Source: Thuidium tamariscinum
Lineage: Eukaryota; Streptophyta; Bryopsida; Hypnales; Thuidiaceae
Length of the DNA: 64,000 bases
Direction of reading: 5' to 3'
Assembly: GCA_947034885.2 (NCBI GenBank)
Contig: OX344750.2
Span: 12,208,053-12,272,052, forward strand
Positions within the stretch are counted from its first letter, which is position 1. Each line of letters begins with the position of its first letter. Made by a program: the position numbers and the translations under genes. Below are positions 45,876 through 57,859 of this stretch, one piece after another. The notes beneath the pieces are model-generated. The model worked only from the letters and a program-made list of their open reading frames with translations, ran no database searches and was not told where the DNA came from.

Positions 45876-46580
45876 TTCGTTAAAATGAACTCAAAATTGA
45901 CATCTAAGATTGGTGTAGATTTTTAGACATCTAAGATACATTATGGTTGTTCGGGCAAACAAGTTGATAACTCGACGAACAAGACAAACACAACAAGATT
46001 TTGGACATCGTTTGTTAGACAAGGTCTAGTGGTCTACCTTTGCTTTGACTTTTTCCAAAAACATTTGCCATGTCTATTGGACCACGTAGATGCAATGTGG
46101 CATTCACTTGGTGTACTACAAGGTACATATGGGTTTGTATGACCTCAAGTACATGGCGATAGTAGATAGGGCAAGTGCAGGACTGTAGGTGCCAAGTGGG
46201 CAATAGTGGGTAGGACAATTGCGACTTTGTGAGTGAGGCGAGTGTGGGTAGAGTGACTAAAAGTAAGGATCATAAGTTAACTTCTTTTGCAATTTTCTAC
46301 TATAATTTTTAAAATTTTAGGGCATGTAATGCACTATTAGAAAGGTATTGAAATTATCTCTCCAACCGTATATTACACGCTTAAGACTTCCCAAAATTGT
46401 AGTGGGAAATTGCAAAAAAGGATAATTATAAGAAAGATCGACCAATTTTGGTAGCGTTTTCCACAACACTCTTGAATTTTTTGAGAGTATTATGTATTTT
46501 TTATTTAAATTTTAAATGTAAAAAATATGTTTAATGTATACACTTCTAAGAAGAAAGTACCCTAAGAAGGAAAAGCATAG

Positions 46581-47671
46581 GGGTGAATGCACGAAACACC
46601 TGTACTATTTATTGCGTTTTTGAGGGTTGACTGCTTTAAGATGGCTCTAACTTTTGAATAAAAAACTAAGTGCCCAAAATTAAAAAAACACTTCCTAGAT
46701 ATCTTGACTCACATTATTATCCTTATTTTTTACAAATTTAAAAAAATCATTTGATATTTAAAATTCAATTTTGTTAATTTGTCACACTTTGACATTGTGG
46801 GGTTTTTAGTACTATTTAGAACCCAAAAAACCGAATTTTGAGCTGAATATTTGAGTGGATATTCTATTAGTAGACTTATAGCTTATCTCCAAAGGAATTT
46901 TAAAAATAGTCATTTTTTTGATGTGTAGAAGTCTACAAAGAGACCTTCTTTCTACTTGCTTTCTGAAATATATAAAACATTCTTTTGGTAATTTTCTTGG
47001 TCAAGACTTATCACCAAAAAGTCTTCTCAAATGGCCAATTTTTAGATTTCATTAAATTTGTTTTTTCTATTTTTTACAAATTAAAATGTTAAAGTTGTAT
47101 TTTTCTTCACTAGAATTTTGGACATAGAACACATAGAATTCCAATGAAGAAAATACACACTTCAATGTTTTAATTAATAAAAAATAAAAAACATTTTTTA
47201 AAATAAAAATAAAAAATTTCCATTTGAGAAGACTTTTTGGTGATAAGGCTTGACTAAGAAAATCATCAAAAAAATGTTTTACGCATTTCAAAAAGCAAGC
47301 AGAAAAAAGGTCTCTTTGTAGACTTCTACACCACATGAAAATGACTATTTTTAAAATTCCTTTTGAGATAAGCTATAATTCTACTAAGAAAACATCCTCT
47401 CAAAATTTCAGCTCAAAATTCATTTTCTTGGGTTCTAAATAGTACTAAAAACCCCTAAATTGGAATATGTGACAAAAAATTGGGGGCTATTTAAAAATAG
47501 TAAAATATTTTTTTAAATACTCAAAAATTCTGAATGATGTATAATAGTTATGAGTACCCATTTAAAAAAATTTGAATCATTTGGAGCTAAGGAACAAAAG
47601 TTATGGCTAAAAAACTAGTCACCACAAAATATGATGCAACACAGCAGTACAAGTCTTTCATGCAATTGCCC
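46581..47671. mobile_element. Family G-related foldback element with ATAG target duplication
   Basis: GGGTGAATGCACGAAACACC at the left pairs with AGTCTTTCATGCAATTGCCC at the right. ATAG flanks both sides (46577-46580 and 47672-47675). Unlike the 730-bp copies, this 1091-bp element is a long palindrome: ATCACCAAAAAGTCTTCTC near 47010 faces GAGAAGACTTTTTGGTGAT near 47226, and the outer arms continue to pair, with the GGTTTTTAGTACTATTTAGA block near 46800 facing its complement near 47430. Confidence 0.8.
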
Positions 47672-47689
47672 ATAGAAAAATTCTCTAAG

Positions 47690-48012
47690 TAGGAGAAAGT
47701 CTAGAAAAGTGAAAAATTTCATGAAAATAGGTACTTTGACATTTTTATTTGTAAAAAATAGGGAAAATAATTTTTTTTTAAACTAAAAATTGACAATTTA
47801 GAAGAACTTTATGGTGAAGAGATTTTATCAAAAGAATTATCTCAAAACCATCTTAAATGCTCAAAAGTATGCACACAAGGGAGGCTTATTAGCGCTCATG
47901 TAGAGGAAAGAGAATAATGATTTTTGAGATTTGCTTTGGTAGAAACATGCCTACGTAGTATAGAAATAGACTACAAAAATTTCAGCTTTAGATCATTAAT
48001 TTTGAATTTTCA
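47690..48012. mobile_element. Fragment of the 27518-28260 G subfamily, inverted
   Basis: Blocks such as TTGGTAGAAACATGCCTACG and GGCTTATTAGCGCTCATGTAGAGG match the inverse of CGTAGGCATG-like and CTACATGTGTTCTAACAAGCC at 27810-27880. The terminal repeats are missing, so it is a truncated relic lying directly beside the 46581-47671 element. Confidence 0.5.
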
Positions 48013-49527
48013 CAAGTTTTTCTATAAAGACAAGGTAATGACTTCCTTTTCTCCACCTGAGGTCACCTAAGACTCGCGAACACCCACCCAAAGTCGCCTT
48101 AGATAAGAAGTCACCCCAAAAACACACATTAGGAGAAAAACTCAACCCTAGATTAGGCCGTGAAAATATTCACTATTTTTTATCTGACCAGATCAACTTT
48201 GGTTAGTCCAACACTTGAGCCAAAGATATCCACACTAGCATTAGTATGAGAATGCTATCCAGACATTAATACCAAGGAGGGGCATCATGCTACAATTTGT
48301 TATCATAAGCACAATTTGTCATCATGAGCACAATTCATTCATTGGCTAGGCTATTCCCTCCATTTTGAACTAATGATATTTCAACACCTGTCAATGGAGA
48401 GATGATCAGTAAACACCTAAACTTGAATTCATTCTTGCCATTGGAAGTCAACTCTGTTTTTGGCTTTACTTTGCTTTCTTATTGCTTATTTGTTTTGTAT
48501 TGTGTATTTGTAAAATGAATTCTTGATCTTGTATTCAAACAATTATGCTTCACATTAAGAATGATAAAAGAGACCGTACTCCTACAAAAGTTGAAGTGAA
48601 TTCATGGGTATCCTTGATGCTTAGAAAAAAGGGTGGACACACTAAAGACGCAAAGAAGCATGGTGGTGGTAGTGTTCACGGTTCCTATAAGTGGCCTAAG
48701 TTTTAGGATTCCATTTTAATGTCAATTCCACTATTTTGATTGAGATTTGGATGAGGCATGCCTATATGCAATGGTAGTTGCTTGATTTGAAGAAAAAACC
48801 AAGGGTAATATCAAGAGGTGCTAACTATAAGTCTTTTACAACTATTCATCTTTAACTTCAATATTGCAACTATTCATCTTCAATATTACAACCATTTATC
48901 TTAAACTTTTTCTTTAAATTTTGTCTTTAACTATCTTCAACTTTACAACTATTTACCTTATGTCAATTGATTGTTTTAGTTTTTTCTATGTCACATGAAT
49001 AATGGAAACTTTTATACAAATTTGTACTTGTCAGAATATGAAGATTGGATAAATCCAAAGAGTTCTCTTCCAAGCTTCAATGACTCCATATAGCCACTCC
49101 TAGACATGTTGACAATTGAGTCTTTCTATGCCAAGATGGGTTCTGATTTCATTGCTTCAATGAAACCCAACATTGGCAATAAGTAAAGTCATTTACAATG
49201 GATGATGCCAATTATAGATATGGTTGATTTGTTTTCTTGTACATAGACAATTCACAAAACCAAAACTTTGTTTGTTTTCAAGGTGGTCATAGAAGAGCTA
49301 ATGTAATCCTTTATAGACAAGAGTTGGAATTCAAAAGTGATATTGGGAGGCGATGTGTTTTGATGTACAATAGACATTGCAACAATCTCATTTAGATTTC
49401 ATTCATTGTTAGATCAACATTGTACACCAACTTCCAATTTAACCATGAGAGATATTTGGTTGAAATTAGGTAGCAACTAATAGACCAAGTTGGTCATGTT
49501 GATATTGTAATTGTAAATTACGAGTAT
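47700..49527. other. Intergenic DNA with possible gene relics
   Basis: Apart from the G fragment at its left edge, the region is slightly less AT-rich. It contains short stretches with codon-like spacing, for example around 48570-48710 (CTTAGAAAAAAGGGTGG) and 49140-49330, each soon closed by stops. They could be remnants of a transposase or host gene, but no family was recognised. Confidence 0.3.
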
Positions 49528-49743
49528 CACTAGTAGAAACCCCCGTTTAATGTGACAAGGCCTAATTTTTCTTGACAAATTTTGCTAGGCATCAAAAGTA
49601 GCAACCCGTGTTTTTATGTCAGCATTGATGTTGTGTTGAATGTTTTTATTGACATAAAAACACAAGTTGTTACTTTTGATGCCTAGCAAAATCTGTCAAG
49701 AAAATTTAGGCCTTGTCACATTGAACAGGGGTTTCTACTAGTG
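49528..49743. mobile_element. CACTA-type MITE (216 bp) with TAT target duplication
   Basis: CACTAGTAGAAACCCCCGTTT at the left is opposed by GGGGTTTCTACTAGTG at the right. TAT flanks both sides (49525-49527, 49744-49746). The arms pair over nearly the whole length, including GATGCCTAGCAAAATCTGTC against its complement, leaving a small loop around the GTTGACATAAAAAC-like centre. The element at 4557 is an older relative. Confidence 0.92.
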
Positions 49744-50427
49744 TATGAAGATTGGAGGTCCAAAATTGAGGTTGGCCAAATTGGCTTCTAATCAATTTGC
49801 ATTAGGAGGTTATTATTGCACGTGGTGTAGATTGTCTAGAAGAATTTTCCTTGTGGATTGTAATTGATGGACACCTCTATAAGAAGGTGCAATAATTTGA
49901 ATTTGTAGGAATGATTGCATGAAATTGTGTGAGTGTAATGGTATTTAACTTGCAAAAATGATTACATGTAATTTGATTACACCTAATTGTTGATTATTTC
50001 TAACAACTACTATTCAATTTGGCAAGTTAATAGGCGTAACAAAGCCAAATACATAGCTACTAATGTAATACTGCCTAAGAGATTGAAGATCGTATTTAAG
50101 TGACCTAATAGATTGCTAATTAATTGTAGCATCTACAGAACTTACTATATTTTGGAGATTAATTATAGATTCATTAGTGAAGTGAAGTGAGTCATTGATT
50201 TGTTTCAAATCCTCTTTATTTCTAAATTGATGTTGGATTATCTTGTAGCAATGTTCAAAAATTTGTAGATAAAAGAGTTTTTTTGTGTTTTTCTCTTGCA
50301 TGTTGTATATATTTATGATAGGCAACCTTTGCTATGTGGTGTGATGTTTCCATTCCTTGATAGCTCCAGGCTAACAAAGATCTATATTCTTGAATAAACT
50401 AGCTTGCATGTTTCAGAACAACGTGGT

Positions 50428-50789
50428 TAGGGTTGTCTTGTCGGACATGTTTTTGGGTTTAGGTGTCACGTAGGACGTCTGATGTTGTGGGTTGTAGGTG
50501 ACAACTTGTCTCAAAGACATTATAGCTCATTATGAAAGTACATTTTTAGCAGCTCAAAAAAATAAAAATCTTACTATAACTATGAATCTAAATTTAAAAT
50601 GTAATATGTAATTATAAAGTTGAGACATTTAATGAAACCAAAATTAAAGACAATCAAAATTTTTAATTTCAAATGATTTATTTTTAAGTCGACTTGATGT
50701 TGACTCTTTGAGATGTCTCAAGGGCTCTATTGGACGTCGCGAGACGTCTATCTGTCAAGTTGTCATACTATTCGATAGAACAACCCTAT
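50428..50789. mobile_element. MITE-like element with TAGGGTTGT ends
   Basis: TAGGGTTGTCTTGTCGGACA at the left is opposed by TTCGATAGAACAACCCTA at the right. Inner blocks GTCACGTAGGACGTCTGATG and GGACGTCGCGAGACGTCTA are GC-rich and partly palindromic. The TA at each end could be a two-base target site, but this cannot be told from the repeat itself. A lone similar end, GATAGAACAACCCT, is at 33166. Confidence 0.45.
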
Positions 50790-51583
50790 AATGTGCTATG
50801 AAAGGTCAAAAAACAATATACCTTAAATTAATAATGTAAGCTATTGATGAATTTATAAATTTTCAAAAACCAAACATAAGCAATGTTCATATTGAGTCAC
50901 TTATTATATATTAAGCTATATGGTTCTTGCCAAAGCATTTGATAAGCAAACAACTCCAACAATCAACACCTAGTCAACTATTAGGGTTGAATGAATGAAG
51001 TACTCTTTGATGTCTTCCAATGCACTTCACATTTCTAATTGATTTCTCTTTGTAGCACCTCCTTTTGTGAAATTTCTACAAGCGTTGACAAAGGTTTTCC
51101 AAACCTTATTTGACCCTTCTTCAAGGGGCTTGGTTTAAGAATCTTTGTGTAATTTGCTCGACTCAAAGAGGGCTTATTTGGAATAGAATTTGCTTTATTT
51201 GAAAGATCTTGGTCTTTAAAAATGACAACATTTTTGCCATGAGCACCTGTGGCTAAGAGAATTTGTTGTAAATCTTCAATGGCTACTTTTTGTAGTACCT
51301 AATCTTGCATTGTCCAAACAAATATAAATTAAAGATGTAAAAGTTTTTCCACAATATAGTTTAGTATGTGCAATGTACATATATAGACCTTATCCAATGG
51401 AATTGGAAGAATTAGCTACCAACGCCCAAGGGTTTGAGCCCCCACCAATGGCTTTGCATGGATGGTTACAGAAAATAAGCCACCTTCCTATAAATTGATT
51501 TTTTTGCTTAAGGTCAATAAAGCTTGAGCTATAGTTGTTATTGTCAATTTTGTCCCTTTCTTGATTGCAATAGATGCAAGTAT

Positions 51584-52700
51584 CACTAGTAGAAAAATAG
51601 TGACCAAATTAACAAAACATCAACAATTTTTTGTTGAAGTAGGTACTGCATTGTCCATTTTCACATTTTTTTTGTTGATTTTAGAACTCATTGATAAAAT
51701 CAACACTTTTTTTTGTTGATTTGGATACTGCAATTCAAAAGTAACAAAAAAATGAACACTTTTTTGTTCATTTTCACGTATATGTGTCTCAAATTAGTTT
51801 TCTTCATTTGAAAAATGTTTGAACCACCATAGTTAGTGTTCTATGCACAATACTTTGTGTTTTTTTTTAATTCATCACACTATTTGATATTCTATAAAAT
51901 CAGCAAACTTCAGAGGTCATTTTGTCATAGAACAAAAACTTTTTCCAAAAAACTTTGAACTAAGAAAAGTTGGTAAATCAAACTAGATTTCATCTCCAAA
52001 AATCCGTTTGCAATTTGGAGTCTTCAATCAAAAGTTATGATCCGTTTAACAATGTTTCTTAACATTTTTAAACACTGTCTCTGAAATGTATTCATAACTT
52101 TTGATTGAAGACTTCAAATTACAAATGGATTTTTGGAGATGAAATATAGTTTGATTTAACAACTTTTTTTAATTCAAATTTTTTTGAAAAAAGTTCTTTT
52201 TCTATGACAAAATGACCTTTGAAGTCTGCTGATTTTACAAAATACGTGGAAAACACAAGCCGAAAGTACGTAAGTAAAAACTCACTCATCACATGTGCAC
52301 ATGACTCATGTGCTTGGTGCATTGGTAAGGGCCTTGCACCCCAAGCATGAGGTACAAGGTTCCAACCCCCATGGTGGCACTTTGCATCCATAGCCGGATT
52401 GCTTAGTTGGCAGCCATGTAGGAATGGTTGCCTATGTGGTTGTCCATGTGGTGGGTTGCTTATGTGACATGCCATGTGGGTTTCTTTTTTGATGACGTGG
52501 CACTTGCCATGTGTCAAAATCTGAATGGTCAATTTTTTAATTTAAAAATATTTTCAATTAAAAAAAAAGTGTTCAAATTAACAAAAAAGTCAACACTTTT
52601 CTGTTACCAACTACCCAAATTAACAAGTCCAAATCAACAAAAAAATCAACACTTTTCTGTTGATTTTTTGTTGATTTGGTCATTGTTTTTTCTACTAGTG
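51584..52700. mobile_element. CACTA-type non-autonomous element (1117 bp) with internal foldback
   Basis: The ends CACTAGTAGAAAAATAGTGACC and GGTCATTGTTTTTTCTACTAGTG pair, with TAT on both sides (51581-51583, 52701-52703). Subterminal ATCAACAAAAAAATG-like blocks recur many times near both ends, as CACTA transposase-binding repeats do. A hairpin with arms of about 145 bp occupies about 51895-52240. A tRNA-like sequence sits at 52308-52380. Minus-strand open frames inside are not supported as genes. Confidence 0.88.
52308..52380 (+). repeat. tRNA-like (SINE-head) sequence inside a CACTA element
   Basis: TGGTGCATTGG at 52315 fits an A box, and GGTTCCAACCC at 52358 fits a B box with one change; their spacing is tRNA-like. 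CTTGGTGC...GCACCCCAAG could form a short stem. It is not a functional tRNA. It is probably a SINE head captured by, or inserted into, the CACTA element. Confidence 0.4.
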
Positions 52701-53529
52701 TATGTAGGCAATTAGCACCATGCTTAAGGCCATACATGACTTTAATGGTCTTCAAATTGGCACTTAAATGCCAGTGAACCTTAAATTCATCTACATTTTG
52801 AACCCTCAAAAGTTGCCCATTATCTTGAGTGGCAATTATGCCAATTAATCCAGGTATTGAGGTTTTTTTGAATATCCAATCCAATACACCATGCAACTCC
52901 TTAGGCACTTAGAAACTCGCAATTGGCCACATTTCTATTTTAGTTTGCATAGAAAAATAATGAGGATTTGCTTTCAATTCTTCAAGAGACATACTAGTGA
53001 AAGTTGGATCCAAAGCTTGATTTATGAATGTAATCAAAACCCTTTCCATCTTTTGCCCGTAAATTATTTCCACCTCATCAAGTTGAGGACAAAAATTAAT
53101 CATTTGTTACAAGGAGACCCTCCAAGTTGAGGACAAAAATTAAATGATTGCACAAAATTTTAAGAAAAAGGTGACAACATTGAAACCCTTGGAGATTTAA
53201 GTGTAACCTAGAGCATTGACTTTAGCACCTTCAACATAAAATGACTACTCAAAATTTAGAAAAAAGGTCATATAAACAAAACTTTGGTGACAAATGGTAA
53301 TAGTTCATACCTTCACGGGTAATCCCATAGAGTTGAACCATCATTGCTTACACCTACTCTACATTTACAAAGAATGAATTCATATCATTCAATTCAACCT
53401 TCATTGGATCTTTGCTCTTTGATTTGGCATTTTCAGGGATGATGAGTGTCTCATTGATGCTATAGAATCTATTGATCAATTAGTCAAGTTTATAATTCAT
53501 TTGCCTTCTAAGTTGATTAACTTGATTAG

Positions 53530-53918
53530 GATTTGGTATTGGTACAAAGGCTATGAAGAGGGAAAAAATTTCTAGAAGAATTTTTTATTGTAATGTTAGC
53601 ACAATTTTGTCTAAAAAAATGAATTTTTTTTAATTTTAAGTTTTTTTTTAATTACTAAAAATGAAAAGGTCCATAGACCCTTTTTCTACTATTTTCTACT
53701 ACCAATGGCCTTTGAAGTACTTTGTAGAAGTCTATAATACTATATATTATTGAATTGATGGTCAAGATCTATAGCCTATAAGCGCATTAAATCAACGTTT
53801 TAGATTTGTAGGTGCTCTATTGACACGTGATATTGGTAGTATTGAGTAGTACTACCAGTCATGTGGCTAAAAACTGTATTTTTGAGACAAAAACATGAAG
53901 TCATTCTTGCAACCATCC
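53530..53918. mobile_element. Partial copy of the older G-like element
   Basis: It ends TTGCAACCATCC and reads as the inverse of 34374-34648 plus 35378-35550. Shared blocks are the CTATGAAGAGGG stretch, GAAAAGGTCCATAGACCC, TAGTACTACC and TTTTTGAGACAAAAACATGAAG. Because this copy is not interrupted, it gives the pre-insertion state of the 34.4-35.5 kb locus. Confidence 0.65.
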
Positions 53919-54728
53919 TATTTTTTTTTCCTATCTAATCTCCAATATGTCAAATTTGAATTTGTATACTTACAATTCATAAAAAATTGATACGGCTTAT
54001 CAAAATGTTGACTTTTTGTTCAATTTAGAGTATAATTCAAGAAGTTCAAAAAAGGCCTTAGGTGTTTATGGGTTAAGTATTTACATCAAAGGATTGACAT
54101 ATGTAGGCATTAACCTTAGAAGGACCAAGGCTACTTTTCTTGTAAAAGAAGACCCAAAACTGCCCCTATTATTGTGTTCATCAAAATTTCCAACAAAAAG
54201 TTGTTTTTAAAAAATCTAACAATGTGATATTGGATAAGACTAAAAAAAAAAGTAGTAAGAGTTTCATGACATTTGACCTAATGGATTGAAAGATGTAAGC
54301 ATTTGAAGAAGAAGTTTTATTTTATCTATGCCCAACAATTTCATATTAAGTCATGTCTTCAAAAGCCTTTGCCTATATATTATTCACATAGTCCTTCTAA
54401 GGTTAATGAATTCACTTGTGTTCTCCATCTATTTCCAATTTGTTCCCCTCTATTGATAACTTTGAGGTTGAACTCCTTTATCACCTTCCTACCATGGTAG
54501 AAAGGCTTGGGGCATTTACAAGGTGGACACACCTAGAATAGATATCAAGTTAAGGGTTGTCATGTAGTTTTGAAAACCATGAGTTTTCTATTCTTGTGCC
54601 CATTAGTGGTTGTACTAAGAAGGGACATGGGGCTCTAAATCAAGATATGCAATGTAGTAGTTTCCTTGCTTTAAAATCGTATAAACAATAAAGACTTTAA
54701 CTTTTAATTTATTAAGAACTTCTTCACA

Positions 54729-54747
54729 ATATATATATATATATATG
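54729..54747. repeat. (AT)n microsatellite
   Basis: About nine AT units in a row, followed by GGGGCGG. A shorter ATATATATAC tract lies near 61967. Confidence 0.9.
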
Positions 54748-54892
54748 GGGCGGTAGGAAGTAGAAAAACCGCTATGTGGGATATGTAAATTACAACTCAA
54801 AAGAACTCAACTACTTATAATTATATCAAAAGTAGGAGTTGTCTTTTAAGTAGGATTTTGACCTCATTTAGGCATAGTAGAATAACTATCTT

Positions 54893-55467
54893 TTAACCCC
54901 TAAAGGATTGAGGCCATTTTATTCTCAAAACTTTTTAAAATTGCCATTTCTCCTATGTTCATCCCATAAACAAAAAAAACAATTTAAAAAAAATTTAACC
55001 ATAGGATCTTGCACTTAACTTGTTCAAGATTGTGTAATAAAGATTTCATGAAGTTTGACTATATAGATTAAAAGATATGAACAATTAAAGTTATTTTTTC
55101 AAGAAGATGTTGAAACTATCCAAAAAAATATATTGGCTATAACTTTCTCATTACTAGTCCAAATATATTGAAACAAAGCTTCACATACTAACAAAAACAT
55201 ATTGTTTTAAGAAAAGAAAAAAATTAATTTAATTTTGTTATTTTGCAAAGTATTTTTGTTGCCTACTAAGTTTAATTTTGGGCTTTCTGAGGTATATAAC
55301 TTTTTCTGCCAAGCACCAATTGAAATAAAAATTAGATTCTTACAAAGCTAATCAATTTTTTTATCTTATGAGAAAGTTTCAAAAAAATTCACCAAAAATT
55401 GAAGTCATAGGAACAGGCCCAAAATCCATTTTATTCTCCAAGGAGACAATAGTCATGTAGGGGTTGA
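54893..55467. mobile_element. Candidate family P element with decayed right end
   Basis: The left end is TTAACCCCTAAAGGATTG. The proposed right end, GTAGGGGTTGA, has lost the exact TTAA. The block CCATTTTATTCTC occurs just inside each end in the same orientation. The interior of about 575 bp is AT-rich and has no coding frame. Confidence 0.4.
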
Positions 55468-56446
55468 AACTATGAAATAAAAAAAGTTGGAAAATCAAGA
55501 TGAACTTCATGTACAAAAATCTGTTTGATATTTTAAGATACCAATCAAAACTTATACTGACAAAAGCTATTTTTTTCTATGAAATTGTACAAATTTTAAA
55601 AATATTAGTCCATATTGGTACAAATTGGCTTATACATAATCTTATCAATGAAAATTAGTGATTGCACTCTATGACATTTTAAATTAAAAAATGATTTATT
55701 TTTATTATTTTAAAATGATTTTTTGAATTATAATTTTTTATTCTATTATATTTGTACATCTATCGAAATTGGAATGGCCCTCTACAAGGCCCAGATATCC
55801 TAGAATGATGTATTTACATTGGCTTTCTAGTTGAACTTGCAACATTTAAGAAAGGTAGAATACTTTGCCTCTTCAAGTTGAATGTGAAGAGTAGCAAAAA
55901 ATAACATTTTGAATGGTTACAATTGAATCCTCCAAAATTTGAATAGCAACCTTTAATATGCATCAAGTTGCTAAAAGAATCTAAATTCTATGTAGGTAAC
56001 ATTATAAAATGAAAGAAAATCCTTTTGGCAATTTAAAGTTGTAAAGTGTGAATGGTACTTCAATTTAAAGCTTTATAGCAACCAATTCAATGTGAATAGA
56101 TTGCATGCAACTATGACAAGCAACTATGTCTTGTTGTCATTTCAAAAAGAATACAATTTAAATAAAAATTAAATAGAAATCTTCAATATAATTCAAAGTT
56201 ACAAAAATCAAATGAACAACAATATTTCATGACAATATAGGATTTTACAATTCTAATATATTAAAATTGATATATTATTTTTCTAGGAAAAGATCTAATA
56301 AAATAATTCTACAATTACAAGATAATTTATTTTACACTTTATCTATAGGCCATAGTAGATAATCAATCATCATTTTTATAATTGGACCCAAATGCTAAAG
56401 GCTAAGCCCTATTCTAACATTCAAAGCTAAAAAAGAACTTATATTT

Positions 56447-57176
56447 GGGTCGTTGCAAGAAACACTTACCAGTTTTGGCTCAAAATAGCTCAAAATCAAT
56501 GAGTCCTATGAGTCCTATGACCCTTTGAAATAAAAAAATTTTAAATTGAAAAAAATATGGATAATTTGAAGAGCAATGAGAATATTATGTCTCTTGAAAT
56601 TCAGACCTAAGAAATTTTTTCTCTAAATGTTATAGACAATGGAAAATACAATGAAAATAGCTCTTTTTTCACTAATTCGGTAAAAATAGTAAAAAAAAAA
56701 ATTTTAAATTAAAATGAAAAATCCATTTTTTCTTCAAGTAAAGGTCTTTCTTTTCCAACAAATTTCATCTTTGGAAAAAATAAATTCTATTCTCTACACT
56801 TGCACAAAGTCAGCCACTTTGACGACATGTGGAAGTTGGACAGTTTAATATTTTCAAAAATACTTTTTAGGGATTGTGTAACTATACTATAGATCTAAGC
56901 ATGCCAATTTTCAGCTCAAAATTTTCATTTTTGGGTCAAAAATAGGACTAAAAACCCCTAAAATGGCCAAGGTAGACAGCCAATCGGGGGCAGTTTAAAA
57001 ATAGTAAACTAATTTTAAAAAAATTGAAAAAATTACACAACATATAAAACTTTTGTTTTCATCTTCGTTACAAATTTCAAGTTGATAGGGAAAACGATGC
57101 AAAAGTTATGAGCAAAAAACTACTTGTTGGAGGTCAAGGGGACAAAAAATAGGACAAGTGTTTCTTGCAGTCACCC
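56447..57176. mobile_element. Family G element with ATTT target duplication
   Basis: This is a 730-bp copy in inverse orientation to 34649-35377 and very similar along its whole length. Its ends are GGGTCGTTGCAAGAAACACTT and AAGTGTTTCTTGCAGTCACCC. ATTT flanks both sides (56443-56446 and 57177-57180). Near-identity with the other copy makes this one of the youngest families in the window. Confidence 0.85.
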
Positions 57177-57190
57177 ATTTGCAATGACAC

Positions 57191-57410
57191 TAGTATGTGA
57201 GCATAGAAGTGTGAGCCTATGAACCTTGAGCCTAAGTATAAGTAAGTATCCTACATTCATTGAAGGTGTTTATAACATAAACACCTATAATGTAGGTGTT
57301 TAGAACATAGATACACTATAACCATTGAGGTGTCTATAATATAGACACCTATATTATAGGTGTATAGAATTCTAAGCTCATAGGCTCATGCTTTCTATAC
57401 TCACATACTA
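57191..57410. mobile_element. Foldback element with TAGTATGTGAGCATAG ends and internal palindromes
   Basis: TAGTATGTGAGCATAGAAGTG at the left is opposed by CTTTCTATACTCACATACTA at the right; GTGAGCCTATGA faces TCATAGGCTCA inside. The centre has several GGTGTNTATAATATANACACC-like short palindromes in a row (57265-57355). The vocabulary (GTGAGCCTATGAGC) is shared with 16865-17722, so the two are related. Confidence 0.7.
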
Positions 57411-57859
57411 ACAACTATGCTTATATTTGTAGCCTAAATTCAAAACCTAGGTAGGATAGATTAGTTGTTGTTAAGATAGGCAATCCTATTTTCAAGACAT
57501 TAGAATTAGTTTGTTTTTATTAGACTTTATGAATTCATTTTTATCTTATTATTTATTAATAATTTAGAAAGGATTCTCCTTATCCAGTACCCCCGTGTCT
57601 ATACAATGCCATAGTCACTTTGAATACTTATGAATCTTTTGAATATCTGTGAATCTTTTGAATATCATATAAATTAGTTATGAGAGGAAACCCTTTAAAG
57701 GTGGATCTTTACTTATATAAATTAGTTATCATTTTCAAAGTGCTATTTAGTAAATTCCATCATTTGTGTCTTAATCTTATTAGGCAATGTCTACATCTTG
57801 AAATTAGTATCTAATTGTTTTATAGAATTTTTACAGTACAGCATGCCTTTGGCTAGAGC

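Noticed and set aside
51388-51470. tRNA or SINE around GGGTTTGAGCCCCC
   Set aside because: A B-box-like word is present, but no A box at the right distance and no stem structure.
52119-52532. 137-codon minus-strand frame
   Set aside because: Lies inside the CACTA element and crosses a hairpin arm and the tRNA-like sequence.
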